Source: Heliocidaris erythrogramma (lineage: Eukaryota; Echinodermata; Echinoidea; Camarodonta; Echinometridae). Taken from it: a DNA stretch of 64,000 nucleotides. Below the pieces are notes generated by a model. It ran no database searches. It saw nothing but the letters and a program-made list of their open reading frames with translations, and had not been told where the DNA came from. The stretch spans positions 30,607,162 through 30,671,161 of the forward strand of contig CM046864.1 of assembly GCA_025617745.1 (NCBI GenBank), in the 5' to 3' direction. A program made the position numbers and the translations under genes. Below are positions 46,883-56,227 of this stretch, piece by piece (positions within the stretch are counted from its first letter, which is position 1; each line of letters begins with the position of its first letter).

Positions 46883-47038
46883 ATGGAGAAAAACTTCACT
46901 CAGCACCGAGTACATGTACATGTTAGAGGAGCTAAGCTAGGATGCCAACATAAATCTTATTTTGGTGTCATCTTGGAAGTCCAGGCAAGCAGGCCAGAAG
47001 AAGACTCCTCTACAGCTCCCACAATGTTTTTGAAACCT
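46883..47038 (+). CDS. Candidate coding exon ending in a consensus donor
   Basis: ATG at 46883 opens 52 uninterrupted codons ('MEKNFTQHRVHVHVRGAKLG', then 'YFGVILEVQ', ending 'TMFLKP') that stop exactly at CCT/GTAAGT, a consensus 5' splice site at 47039. A possible acceptor in matching phase lies at about 47271 ('aactttcacag'), giving a second open piece of 47 codons to 47416 ('QRRQKIEFVTYLFQ'). I recognise no domain. The plain amino-acid mix and the good donor are the only support. The upstream edge abuts the GTACGAA repeat. Confidence 0.3.
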
Positions 47039-47575
47039 GTAAGTGACTTTTTGTAATATATTTCATATCTTTATCCATGTTTTCTTGTGTCCCGTAATTT
47101 CCCAAAGTAGGGCGTGGCATAGGTAGGGAAAGGTTACACAAGTAATAGGGGTCCAGTGTATTATGGGAAAGCATTTCACTTTAGCATTTTTTATTTTTCT
47201 TGCATTGGAACTAATTATTTTGTAAGTATTTTGTATCTGTGTCAATATATATATAATTATGAACTTTCACAGCAAAGAAGGCAGAAAATTGAATTTGTGA
47301 CATATTTGTTTCAAGAAATAATGTGGGTTGATACTGCTGATTGTGTATGTATATGTAGGCTAAACAAGTTTGCAGAAATAAATTATTTCCAATCTGCACA
47401 ACTGTTGCCAATTTAAAGATTTACTGATTATTTCACATTCAAACAATCCTGAGAGCTGTTAAAACATTGAACGATGACAAATGAGTGTTCATAATTATTG
47501 TGAAGTACAATTTTGATTTTTCTCTATCTTTTGATACACAATTCCTATTTTGGAGAAGTAAAATCAAGATTTTGT

Positions 47576-47662
47576 CTTAACCCTAAAAAGCCCAAGCTAT
47601 GTTGAGCTCTTCGCGCCCCCTCCATAATTTTCAGAAGTTTGGCGCAGATGTAAAAGTGTTAA
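47576..47662 (+). repeat. Dispersed repeat, copy 2
   Basis: Same orientation and about 80% similar to 45572-45670, with an extra 'gcccaagctatgttg' segment. Confidence 0.65.
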
Positions 47663-48679
47663 AACATGTCACAATCTACAATTGTGTGTTGATACCTCTC
47701 TAGGTGAATAATTATTGTTCCTCATGACAGTGCCCAGGGTGCCCTATTTGGCCCCTGAAGGGGATGACAATTTCATTTATTTATTCATATATTTTCTTTT
47801 ATTTTGTATTTATCCATATATTTATTTATATTTGTATTTTTTTATTTATTCTTTTTTATTGATTTATTTTTTATTAATTTAATAATTAATTTATTAATTT
47901 TTTTTTAATATTATTATATTGAAGGTTCTTCTAAATAATTAATTAAATAATTAGGCCTTTAAAAGACTGATACCCTCATACATGTATATAAATAATTATA
48001 AATTGGGTCCCAGAAGGGAATGGCACGTGAGGGGGGGGGTGGAAAAGGGAGGCAAGGGGAAAAAATCACATAGTCATATTTATAAATATAGATCTTGAGA
48101 TTTAAATTCTGCTTGGCAGAATCTTATGTCAAGAAATTTCAAAGTTTTTCGAATGCAGCCTCACTGTTGCCTACAAAGCTCCAAGGGCCAAAACTATGTG
48201 CAACTGATGATTTACTTTATGCATGTCTACTGGCACCACGGAGAAGTTGCATGACTTCAGATGAGCGTCATAACCCACCCCCCCCCCCCCCCCCCCCCTG
48301 TCTTGCCTGTCGATTTTTGTTTTTAATGGTTTAAAACTTTTAATGGCCATGTACTGCTCGTTTTTAGGATACTCGAAAAATGTCAGAGAAACACTAAAGA
48401 GCTTGAAAATGATGATATTCCATATTCATTTATTAAATTATTTAGTCAAATAAGAAAAAGACAACAAAGTGTATCAGTAAGCTCATGATAACAGATTTAA
48501 GATACAATAAAAATGTAATGGTATTTTAAACAGACTAAAGGATTTGCTCATTCAGTCATAAATTTTACCAAAGTGCATTTTTAACCTCAGTAAATATTCA
48601 ATAATCTTTTTCTTATTATTTATTATTTATTTATTTATTTATCTATTAAAACATATTTATACATGATAACGATCAGATA
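47663..48679. other. Low-complexity and unassigned DNA
   Basis: 47780-47940 is almost pure A/T with 'tttattta' words, and 48600-48650 is similar. A 21-base C-run lies at 48278-48298. No gene seen. Confidence 0.6.
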
Positions 48680-48752
48680 CAATAGCGGACTAATGGCGGA
48701 CTAAGCACACGTTTAGCTACCTCTCGAAACCTTACTAATAATTCTGACCGGC

Positions 48753-49602
48753 CTGTACTATCATCCCCCCCCCCCCAATAATTTTGGATAAAATAAATAA
48801 GAATTACAATACATTAACTTAAAACTAATGATTATCCAAACTCATTATGTTTGATCTTGAAATATCATCACTTTCTTTAATGATGACAAATAAGGAAATA
48901 AGAAATTCCATAATATCAATGCGAAAATATCGAAGAAAATTTGTTCGCTCGCATTGTTATTCTCCATTGAGGGGTTCCGACCGTAGATCCCTGCATTTCT
49001 TCTTTTCATTAAAAAATATTTTGGGTCCCTTCCCCGCTCGGTCGCTTTGCGTATCTAGGGGGCAGGGGGCACGTGCTTCGGGCGTCACTTCGAGGGGTGC
49101 AAAAAAAAAAACGCAAAGGAGAGAAAGAAAAAAAGGGGGAAAATGAAGAAAACTCATAATCCTTACGGATAATCCGCCCCAAATCTGCAGGGTAAATGCA
49201 CTAGAAATCTAGTTTCTGAAGGTTTGAAAAGGTTAAAGGGATCAAAATTAAAAAAAAATAAATGTAATTGCTTTGCTCGCTGTATCATGTAAGTTTAATA
49301 TGACTCCTGCTAAATATTGCGCCCCCAACATAGGATAAAGTGTATAAAACAGCATTTGCAAAGGTTCTTTCTTAAGCCTATATATGGTTTTCGTTATTTT
49401 TGCTCCCGATTGTAGAAATTAGTGAATAGAGAACCTTTTAGCAATGTATAAAATTAGAGCTTTTCTACCGCTGAATTGCGGCGGCCAATTGCAAAATTTC
49501 CTGGGTAAAATGCACAAGAAATTGTGTTTTTAGGGTTAAAAATTGCTCCCTAGCTAACGAAGATAGGTTTGGGCACTCGGGGAACCCGGATCGACCCCCC
49601 TG
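48753..49602. other. 850-bp segment present in only one ORF1-element copy
   Basis: Homology between the two copies breaks at 'aataattctgacc' (48752) and resumes at 'atatagccttct' (49603). The segment starts 'ggcctgtactatc' and a C-run, and ends 'gacccccctgg'. It contains small open frames without domains. It is either an insertion here or a deletion in the other copy; no clear target duplication is seen. Confidence 0.6.
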
Positions 49603-49662
49603 GATATAGCCTTCTCTTTTGAGCCACAAACCTAGTAATTTTGCCCCGATCATTTCGACGGC

Positions 49663-50590
49663 ATGGGCACACATACTAGACAACAGAAGAAGAAGATTAA
49701 ATTTCAAACAGAGGAGAAGAAGTGTGTAGAAGGAGACACTACCGATTTATACCACTTGCTCTCAACGGCACGGACGCCCGAGCCGGCCAGTGCGGCTGTC
49801 ACGCCCGTGCCGCCACCAGAGAGCGGAAATTGTGAGCTCAAACAAATGATCTCTCGCTCTCTCAGCAGCTGAATAGCAAGTTTGATATTATACTATCCGA
49901 GCTAGCTGCCCTAAAGATCAACTTCGCGGATACTAATGAAACTGACACAGCTTGAAGCTGGGGCGGCCTACTCCTCATCAAATCGAACTTGAGGGAAAAT
50001 TGCTCGCCATTTAGAGGGATTTCGCTAGATTGAAGGAGGATATGGAGGAACGGTATTTGCTTCTAGAGTTCCACGACAGAAAACCCAATCTTCTGTTCTA
50101 TGGACTCCAGCATAGCCACAACGACAATCCCTATCTGAAAGTGCGTGAGGCAATATGCAGCCTATTGCGGATTTCGGCGAACGCACGATTACACCAGGTC
50201 AACGCCCACCGTCTCCCCAACGAGCTACCGCCCGAGCAACAACACCGCAATACCACCAGTGGTAAGAGCACCCCAAGACCGAAAACGATTATCGCTCGAT
50301 TTGGCACCATGCTGGATCGGGACCACGTACTTCGAGCCTTCGAGAATCCCAGACGTCAGCGCTAAGGCGACGATTGACCTTTCGGGAAGATGTCTGCCAG
50401 AACTAACCTCCCAGCCAAAATAAAACGCGATCGTGGAAGGATTGCTTTCATCGCCTTTGATATCCGAATGAACAAACAAACCCCAACCCAAACAAGGATC
50501 AAAATATTCGGAACCAAGATCGTACCTCCAACAAGAAAAGCAACTCAACATGGCGGAGCTGTTAATAATTGGATTGACTGGAAAGAGTAA
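49663..50590 (+). pseudogene. L1-like ORF1 (RNA-binding protein) pseudogene
   Basis: The start 'MGTHTRQQKKKIKFQTEEKK' (49663) is basic. A Pro/Ala-rich stretch and a coiled-coil region follow ('LSQQLNSKFDIILSELAALK' readable across a frameshift near 49860, then 'LKEDMEERYLLLEFHDRK'). The RRM-like core is clearer than in the minus copy: 'NLLFYGLQHSHNDNPYLKVR', 'VNAHRLPNELP' and 'IIARFGTMLDRDHVLRAF'. The C-terminal domain reads 'MSARTNLPAKIKRDRGRIAF', 'TQTRIKIFGTKIV' and 'NNWIDWKE', with a stop at 50588-50590. 'NLLFYG' followed by 'ARF...D...VLRAF' is diagnostic for L1-type ORF1. At least three frame breaks. Full length would be about 309 residues, normal for this family. Confidence 0.82.
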
Positions 50591-51200
50591 GTGGCATCTA
50601 ACATCATGCTCGACTTAAAAGACCATCTTGATATACTGATTGTACTTTTTTGTCTTAAGTCTGAAAACGGATATTCATTCTACTAAAGCAAAAAAGGAAA
50701 CTCTTTTCCTTTTATCCATTTCCTTTGAACCATGTGCACCTTGGTTTTCAAGATGTAACAAAATTGTAATTCAAAATTGCACTCTGTTCACCTGTAGAAA
50801 AAGACATTATAAGGCAAAGTCGGCTTTGTCCTTGAATATGATTTTTTTTTGTTCAGGGTCAGTAATGCGTGAAAACCCCCCTTTTATCTAAAATAAGAAA
50901 TTATTTTAAAATGAAAGTATCTATGATCACTGAAAAATGAGGGAGTTGAAATGTGTTAAGCACACATTTGTTAAGCATATGAAATATAGATCTAAATGTG
51001 TTCGTTTCAATTAAAAAAAGGGTGCTATTTACATTTCCTTTCCCACTTTTGGTTTAAACTTATACATACTCATAAATACAGTGGGCCACATGGAATGTAC
51101 AGAAAACCACTAGTTCTGTTTATGCCCCAAAATCGATTCTTTCAAGAAGATTGCATGATGACCTGATATATATTAGGTTTTCATGTCTGAGAAGTCTGTG

Positions 51201-51365
51201 TATGTGTGTAATTGGGTTTTTACAGACGTGTATCAATCAGATATGATTATTTACGTCTCTGTGGACCGACCTTTAACGTCACCATCCGAAAGACGTAACC
51301 GGGGCTCGAACCCGCACCAAGTCAACTTGTAACTGCCCCGTCAGCTTGGTTTACAGACACACGCC
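51201..51365 (-). mobile_element. Pol III SINE with 7SL/Alu-like head (minus)
   Basis: On the minus strand: 'tggcgtgtgtctgtaaacca', a spacer, the B-box 'gggttcgagcccc' (51302-51314), then the body 'ttacgtctttcggatggtga' to 'cgtctgtaaaaacccaatta' and a CA-type tail. The body equals the fragments at 25867 and 26329. The head aligns with that of the adjacent plus copy. It ends where that copy starts, so the two are head-to-head. Confidence 0.75.
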
Positions 51366-51548
51366 ACTGGGCGTTGTGGCGTGCGCCTGTAATCCAGCTA
51401 CCAGTGGAAGTTATAAACTGATTCAGCGGACCCAGGTTCGAGACTGAGTCACGTCTTCCGGATGGTGACGTTAAAGGTCCGTCCCAGACGTAAATAATCA
51501 TATCTGATTGATACACGTCTGTAAAAACCCAATTACACACATACACAC
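51366..51548 (+). mobile_element. Pol III SINE with 7SL/Alu-like head (plus)
   Basis: The head reads 'gggcgttgtggcgtgcgcct' then 'gtaatccagctacc', about 35 bp of spacer, and the B-box 'ggttcgagact' (51435-51445). 'tggcg..cgcctgtaatcc.agct' followed by 'gttcgagac' is the arrangement of the Pol III promoter in 7SL RNA and Alu. A shared SINE body (51447-51535) and a CA-rich tail follow. Twelve bases 'actgggcgttgt' at the start recur inverted just after the tail (51548-51559), which is not typical of SINEs and may be chance or part of the target. It is not a complete SRP RNA gene, since the body is unrelated to the S domain as far as I can see. Confidence 0.7.
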
Positions 51549-51559
51549 ACAACGCCCAG

Positions 51560-52587
51560 TTGTAAATCCCGGGGTTATATATATACGGACGGACCCATTA
51601 TGGTCATTTTTAACCAAGGGTGGATTCAGCTTTCGCCAGTAGGGGGGGGGGGGGGCGGAAAAATATTTTCATATACCTTTATTATACCATTATTATACCA
51701 TTATTAAAAGCTTATTTTTTATTTTTTTTAGGGGGTAGTCCTAAACACTGATGTTTTAAGTACCTCCGAGCTTTATTCTTACAAACAAGATAATAATTCT
51801 CATAAGGCCTAAATAAATAATGCGAGCGCGAAGCGCAAGCTGAAATGTGTCGATATTTCATGTATTTAGACCCGAAAAATGAATATTCTAAGCAGTTTTT
51901 GTAATCATGAAGAAGATGCGTATATAACGATTAATGCCAGCGTGAAGCGCGAGCAGAATTTTTTAAACCCCATGTAATACTCCTGAGTACATCATGATAT
52001 TATCATCTCACTCAGCAGGCAATTCAAGCGGAAAGTGCGTATGTATCATACGGATCATAAATAATGTCAAATTTAAGATTGTTAAAATCAATTAAGGAGC
52101 ATTTAGAGGAAGTTCCTCAAAGTGCCCCTGGGGCAACATTTGTTTTCTCCATGAAATACAGCTGGGCTGTGAGCAAACTTGGTGGGATTCGTCCCAATAA
52201 CATCAAAATTAGAGTTATAAAAAGGTCGATAAAGCTAACCTGATTTTGCCTTATATAAGGATATAACAATAAATAAATAAAAAGGGTAATTTCGAAGGAA
52301 AGGGATACCTAATTTGGAATTGCGTCCCTAAGCAGCCCCCCCCCCCCATTCCTGAGGTATGTACATCTGTCAAATATCAGCAACTTTAATGAAAATAATA
52401 AATTATTATGAATTATTTAAAGTTCAGATTAAATCAAAATGTGCATTATTGAAAATCCATAAAAATACCCAGAATTAATTGAACCCTGTCATGTTTATTA
52501 TTTTTAGGAGGGTTAATGAAGGCAATGTTCCTTTGAACATACGATATCTTTTAAATTATTTCCGTTATTTTTGACAGTGGTACACCC
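51560..52587. other. Unassigned AT-rich DNA
   Basis: A G-run lies at 51643-51655, a C-run at 52338-52348, and repeated 'gcgaagcgc' words occur at 51824-51950. No gene seen. Confidence 0.5.
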
Positions 52588-52853
52588 TTACTTTGGCGCC
52601 CCTCCCTAAGTTACATCTCGATTTGTCGCCCCTAAATTTAAGATCAGTGGGCCCCCTTTTAGTTTCAGGTCAGTTTGGTCGATTTGGGGCCCCTAATTTT
52701 AATATCAATTTTGGCGCCCTCCTTAAGTGTAAGATGCATTTGGTGCCCCCATAAATTTAAGATCTAAATCGGGGCCAATCCATTTGGCGCCCCCTAATAT
52801 TAAGATAAATATGACACCTCACAGTCACCTAATTTTAAGATCAATTATGGCTT
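52588..52853. repeat. Degenerate minisatellite, about 36-bp unit x 7
   Basis: Units follow the pattern 'ttggcgcccctaa' plus 'tttaagatcaat', seen around 52592, 52630, 52685, 52720, 52750, 52785 and 52825. Units are 60-80% similar to each other, so this is an old tandem array. Confidence 0.75.
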
Positions 52854-53089
52854 CTCCAGCTCCGCATGCCCAACCATGCCAACATAGTGAAGACATAGGG
52901 CATCATCATCGTCATATTTCAGAATAAACTTCTTTGCCTTTCTACGTATAGCCTTCGTCGTGTTCGTTGAGGTTGTCGTTGAATTTTTGAGGTAGCTCTT
53001 AATTAAAGCTACCTATCTTTCGAACTTAGTAACAGAGTCCTTGTTCATAGTTAGTAGCACCACACTTCATAATTCGCGGCAAGTGTGCA

Positions 53090-53460
53090 CGTACGTACTA
53101 CGTACGTACAGAGAAACGATAGCAAGAACGATATCTGCCAAAGAGAAATATGTACGGTATCTGCCGGGTTTGGAACACGATCCCCCGGCAGATAGTGTTC
53201 CTGGCCGTTTTTAGAACGGTATCTGTCGATCCCCGTATCCGCCGCTACACAGGCGGCATTTTAAAAACTTTACTCAGCTGGCTGAGGCGGCCGCAGGTTA
53301 GCGGCATGCCAGCAAGTATGCGCCGGCCGCAGCCTCCCGAATGGAAAGCAAGCGTCAGAAAGCTTTGCCTCAGTTAGGTCGCCCGGCCGCGGCAGGCCTA
53401 TTAAACGAAACAGCCACCCGCGGCCTGCGGCATCGCTACACCCGGCCAGACAATACATTT
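53090..53460. other. GC-rich, CpG-rich island with palindromes
   Basis: Begins with 'gtacgtactacgtacgtac', a near-palindrome. Direct 'ggtatctg' repeats (53155, 53218) and a strongly GC-rich part with a GCGGCCGC site at 53287-53294 follow. No coding domain recognised. It could be a promoter island or the end of an element. Confidence 0.4.
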
Positions 53461-53745
53461 ATAAACTAGAACTTAATTCGTCACTGGAGATAAATATGGG
53501 GTCTGTGTTTTCTGATATGCCTTTATCAATAAAGAGACCAGTCGTACCGTGGGAATCTGCGGGCCCACTTCCTTTAGGTGAACCCCGCATGTTAATAGAT
53601 CGGTATAGATGCCTTGTGTTTTATATTTAAATTTTTTTTTTTCGTTTATATGTTACAACATGAGATTTCCATTATTAAATTACTGGCTGGCCTCTTGTCT
53701 ATAATATCTAATTCATATCTTTATGTTTATTTGTGTTATGCTTCA

Positions 53746-53918
53746 ATGATAAAAATCATACTCTGTGGCAACTTTTAAATAATTTTTAAGTTGAATTGGA
53801 ATTCCCACAATTCTCGCTACCTCAAATATGCAATTTTCGACGTAGAGGGCAATATTATGCATGGCAATGGTCCGCATCTTCGTCAACTTCACTTCCGGTC
53901 CGTATTGAAATACTACGG
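53746..53918 (+). mobile_element. 173-bp mobile repeat, copy 1
   Basis: Starts 'atgataaaaatcatactctg' and ends 'attgaaatactacgg'; more than 95% identical to 54748-54920. No clear target duplication here. Interior words include 'aattttcgacgtagagggca' and 'tccgcatcttcgtcaacttc'. Confidence 0.75.
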
Positions 53919-54738
53919 CTTATGAATAAAATGAGTGCTGAAATCCTTATTTTTTGATCGCATGACATAAACCACTCAAATTTTGGAAATGCAACCAATT
54001 GTCTCAATAAATCATGGTATCTTTTCAAACATGTTGGTTAATTTATACTCAAACTCGAGGATTTTTGCAATACCTGTGTACATTTTCAATGCAAAAAGAC
54101 AAACACTTGTCGACCCAATTGGGATATTGTCAGCACTGCGCATGCGTGGTTTGCATGACAAACGCCACCTGTTGGCGAAATTGCGTATTTAGGGTAGCGA
54201 GAATTGAGAAAGTTTGTCTGTAAATGTGAAATTGTATTTATCAAATTTTTGTATTCATTTATTGTGTATATTTTGTTGGGTCATAATTTTGTTATTATTG
54301 TTGTTATTATTATAATTCTAGCCAGTTATTACTCATATCTTGATTCACCAATGCGAGGCACTCCTATTGCGTGATGCATTTATTTCTGTATTGAAACCCT
54401 CAGTTAAACGATTAGTGGGAAAATGTTAGCAAGTTGTATTTGATGTTTTCAGTGCTAGTAAATGATGCGTTTTCTTTGCATAGCAAATTGAAAACGGAAA
54501 AGAAAGAAAGGAGAGAAAGGAATTATAGTGTTTTTTTGAGAGGCGAGAGGGTCCGATGAGGAATTAAAGCTCATAGCTTATACCCCCTTCCACAGAGCTT
54601 TCTGCTCATCGGTCACTCGTCGGAAGCAAAGTTTTTTTCTTCTCTTTTCCGGTCACCCATTGATGTCTATCGTATCACAGTCCAACGAATCCGATTCGTT
54701 TTATGCGACTGTCAGATCAGTGCCAGACGTGTCAGGCG
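53919..54738. other. Unassigned DNA between two mobile repeats
   Basis: Contains two words, 'gaggcgaga' and 'gtccgatgagg', near 54541 that recur at 54930 with more similarity downstream. No gene. Confidence 0.45.
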
Positions 54739-54747
54739 TGATTCGCT

Positions 54748-54920
54748 ATGATAAAACTCATACTCTGTGGCAACTTTTAAATAATTTTTAAGTTGAATTG
54801 GAATTCCCGCAATTCTCGCTACCTCAAATATGCAATTTTCGACGTAGAGGGCAATATTATGCATGGCAATGGTCCGCATCTTCGTCAACTTCACTTCCTG
54901 TCCGTATTGAAATACTACGG
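54748..54920 (+). mobile_element. 173-bp mobile repeat, copy 2, with 9-bp target duplication
   Basis: Identical layout to copy 1, flanked by a perfect direct repeat TGATTCGCT (54739-54747 and 54921-54929). No obvious terminal inverted repeat and no A- or B-box. A 9-bp duplication fits a Mutator-like MITE or another DNA element better than a LINE-mobilised one. A third, partial copy lies at 27447-27493. Confidence 0.82.
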
Positions 54921-54929
54921 TGATTCGCT

Positions 54930-55550
54930 GAGGCGAGATCGTCCGATGAGGGAACTAAGCTCAGAGATTAGTTCGCCATCGGACGTCCATTTCTCTAGGA
55001 AGTCGAAAAGATCCAAATGGAATGATCCTAACGACACATTCTGCGATGTGATTTCTTCATCGATTTCTATTAATTTTCTTCTCTTGGTTCTTTTTGTATT
55101 CGTTTCTTCTTATTTTTCCTTTACGTCTTCTTCTTCTTCATCTCCTCTTTATTTTACTTCTTCCTCTTGTTTTTTCGTCTTCCTTTCTTCGTTTTCCGTT
55201 ACCCTATTTTGTTCTCTTCTGACTTGGGAAAATATTATTGCTTATGAACGAAAGCCAGATGAAAAGAAAAAAAAAAGCACATTACGCTAATGAATATCAC
55301 CTTTCCCTCCCCTTTTGTTCTTACACCTTTGGATTCTTCCGTCTCTTATCATCGTAATGCTATTTTGATTATTATCATGATGATCACCGGGCAGAAACAG
55401 GTACTTTGATAGGGGCAACATGGGTGTCGATTATTGTGTATTTATGGTTGGAGGAGGTGGGGGGGGGGGGGGGGTGATTGGTTTCGAATATCCTCGGCCC
55501 GGGGTCCGGATGTAGAACATGAGAAAGGGGCCGAGGTGTAAGCAAAAAAG
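54930..55550. other. Unassigned, with TTC-rich low complexity
   Basis: 55060-55200 is a TTC/TCT-rich stretch that creates a false long frame. A G-run lies at 55458-55473. No gene. Confidence 0.6.
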
Positions 55551-56195
55551 CATAGGGAATTATCGATTTTCACGAGAGCGAGCAAGTGACAAATTTCACG
55601 CCTATCCAATTATATCGAATAACAACGTCCTGCCTTAACGCTACGTCATAATAAAATGATTTAGGTTATTCCATGTTGGCGAGCGAACGTAGCGATCGAG
55701 CGACAAATTTTAGGCTTATCATTTTATATTGAATTGCATCTTTTTGCCTACCGTCCCTTCTTAATGGAATGAATGGATTTCATAGAGGCGAGCGATAAGG
55801 AGCGATTTTCTTATTGAAAATATACAATTCTCTTATTATAACAATAATAGGTCTCCTTAGCAAAAATGTCATGGACGGGATTTTCCATTGCCGGGGGGGG
55901 AGGGGGGGGGGGGGGGGCACTGTCATGACAAGGTGGGCACCATGCTTGTACACCAAACACAAGGTTATTTTTCAATACCCGGCGATTAACGTGTATACAG
56001 TGAAATGGGTATCAAAAATGCTAAAATCAGGGGAAAAGGTTATACTTTTCACAGCCTGACATTATCCCCGCTTCATGTTTAGTGTGGTGAACACATTACA
56101 AAATTCTTGTTTCGGGTATTCTGTGTTCGAAGGTTGATTACTTTTTAGGGCCCATTTTGTAAGTCCATGTATGGGCATGGTGTCCATGTTGTAAT

Positions 56196-56227
<32 letters not shown>

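Larger units (their letters stand above)
48680..51190 (+). mobile_element. L1-type ORF1 element, plus copy
   Basis: Inverted partner of 35490-37250. The 5' region (48680-48752 and 49603-49662) is split by an 850-bp segment absent from the minus copy (48753-49602). The ORF1 remnant spans 49663-50590, and shared 3' sequence runs to about 51190. As in the other copy, no RT follows ORF1. The two copies differ by many substitutions and indels, so they are old and inserted or duplicated independently. Confidence 0.65.

Noticed and set aside
51366..51450. 7SL (SRP) RNA gene
   Set aside because: Only the promoter-like head resembles 7SL. The rest matches truncated SINE bodies at 25.9 and 26.3 kb.
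54793..55290. 165-codon open frame on the plus strand
   Set aside because: Starts inside the 173-bp mobile repeat and is mostly Ser/Phe encoded by a TTC-rich low-complexity stretch.
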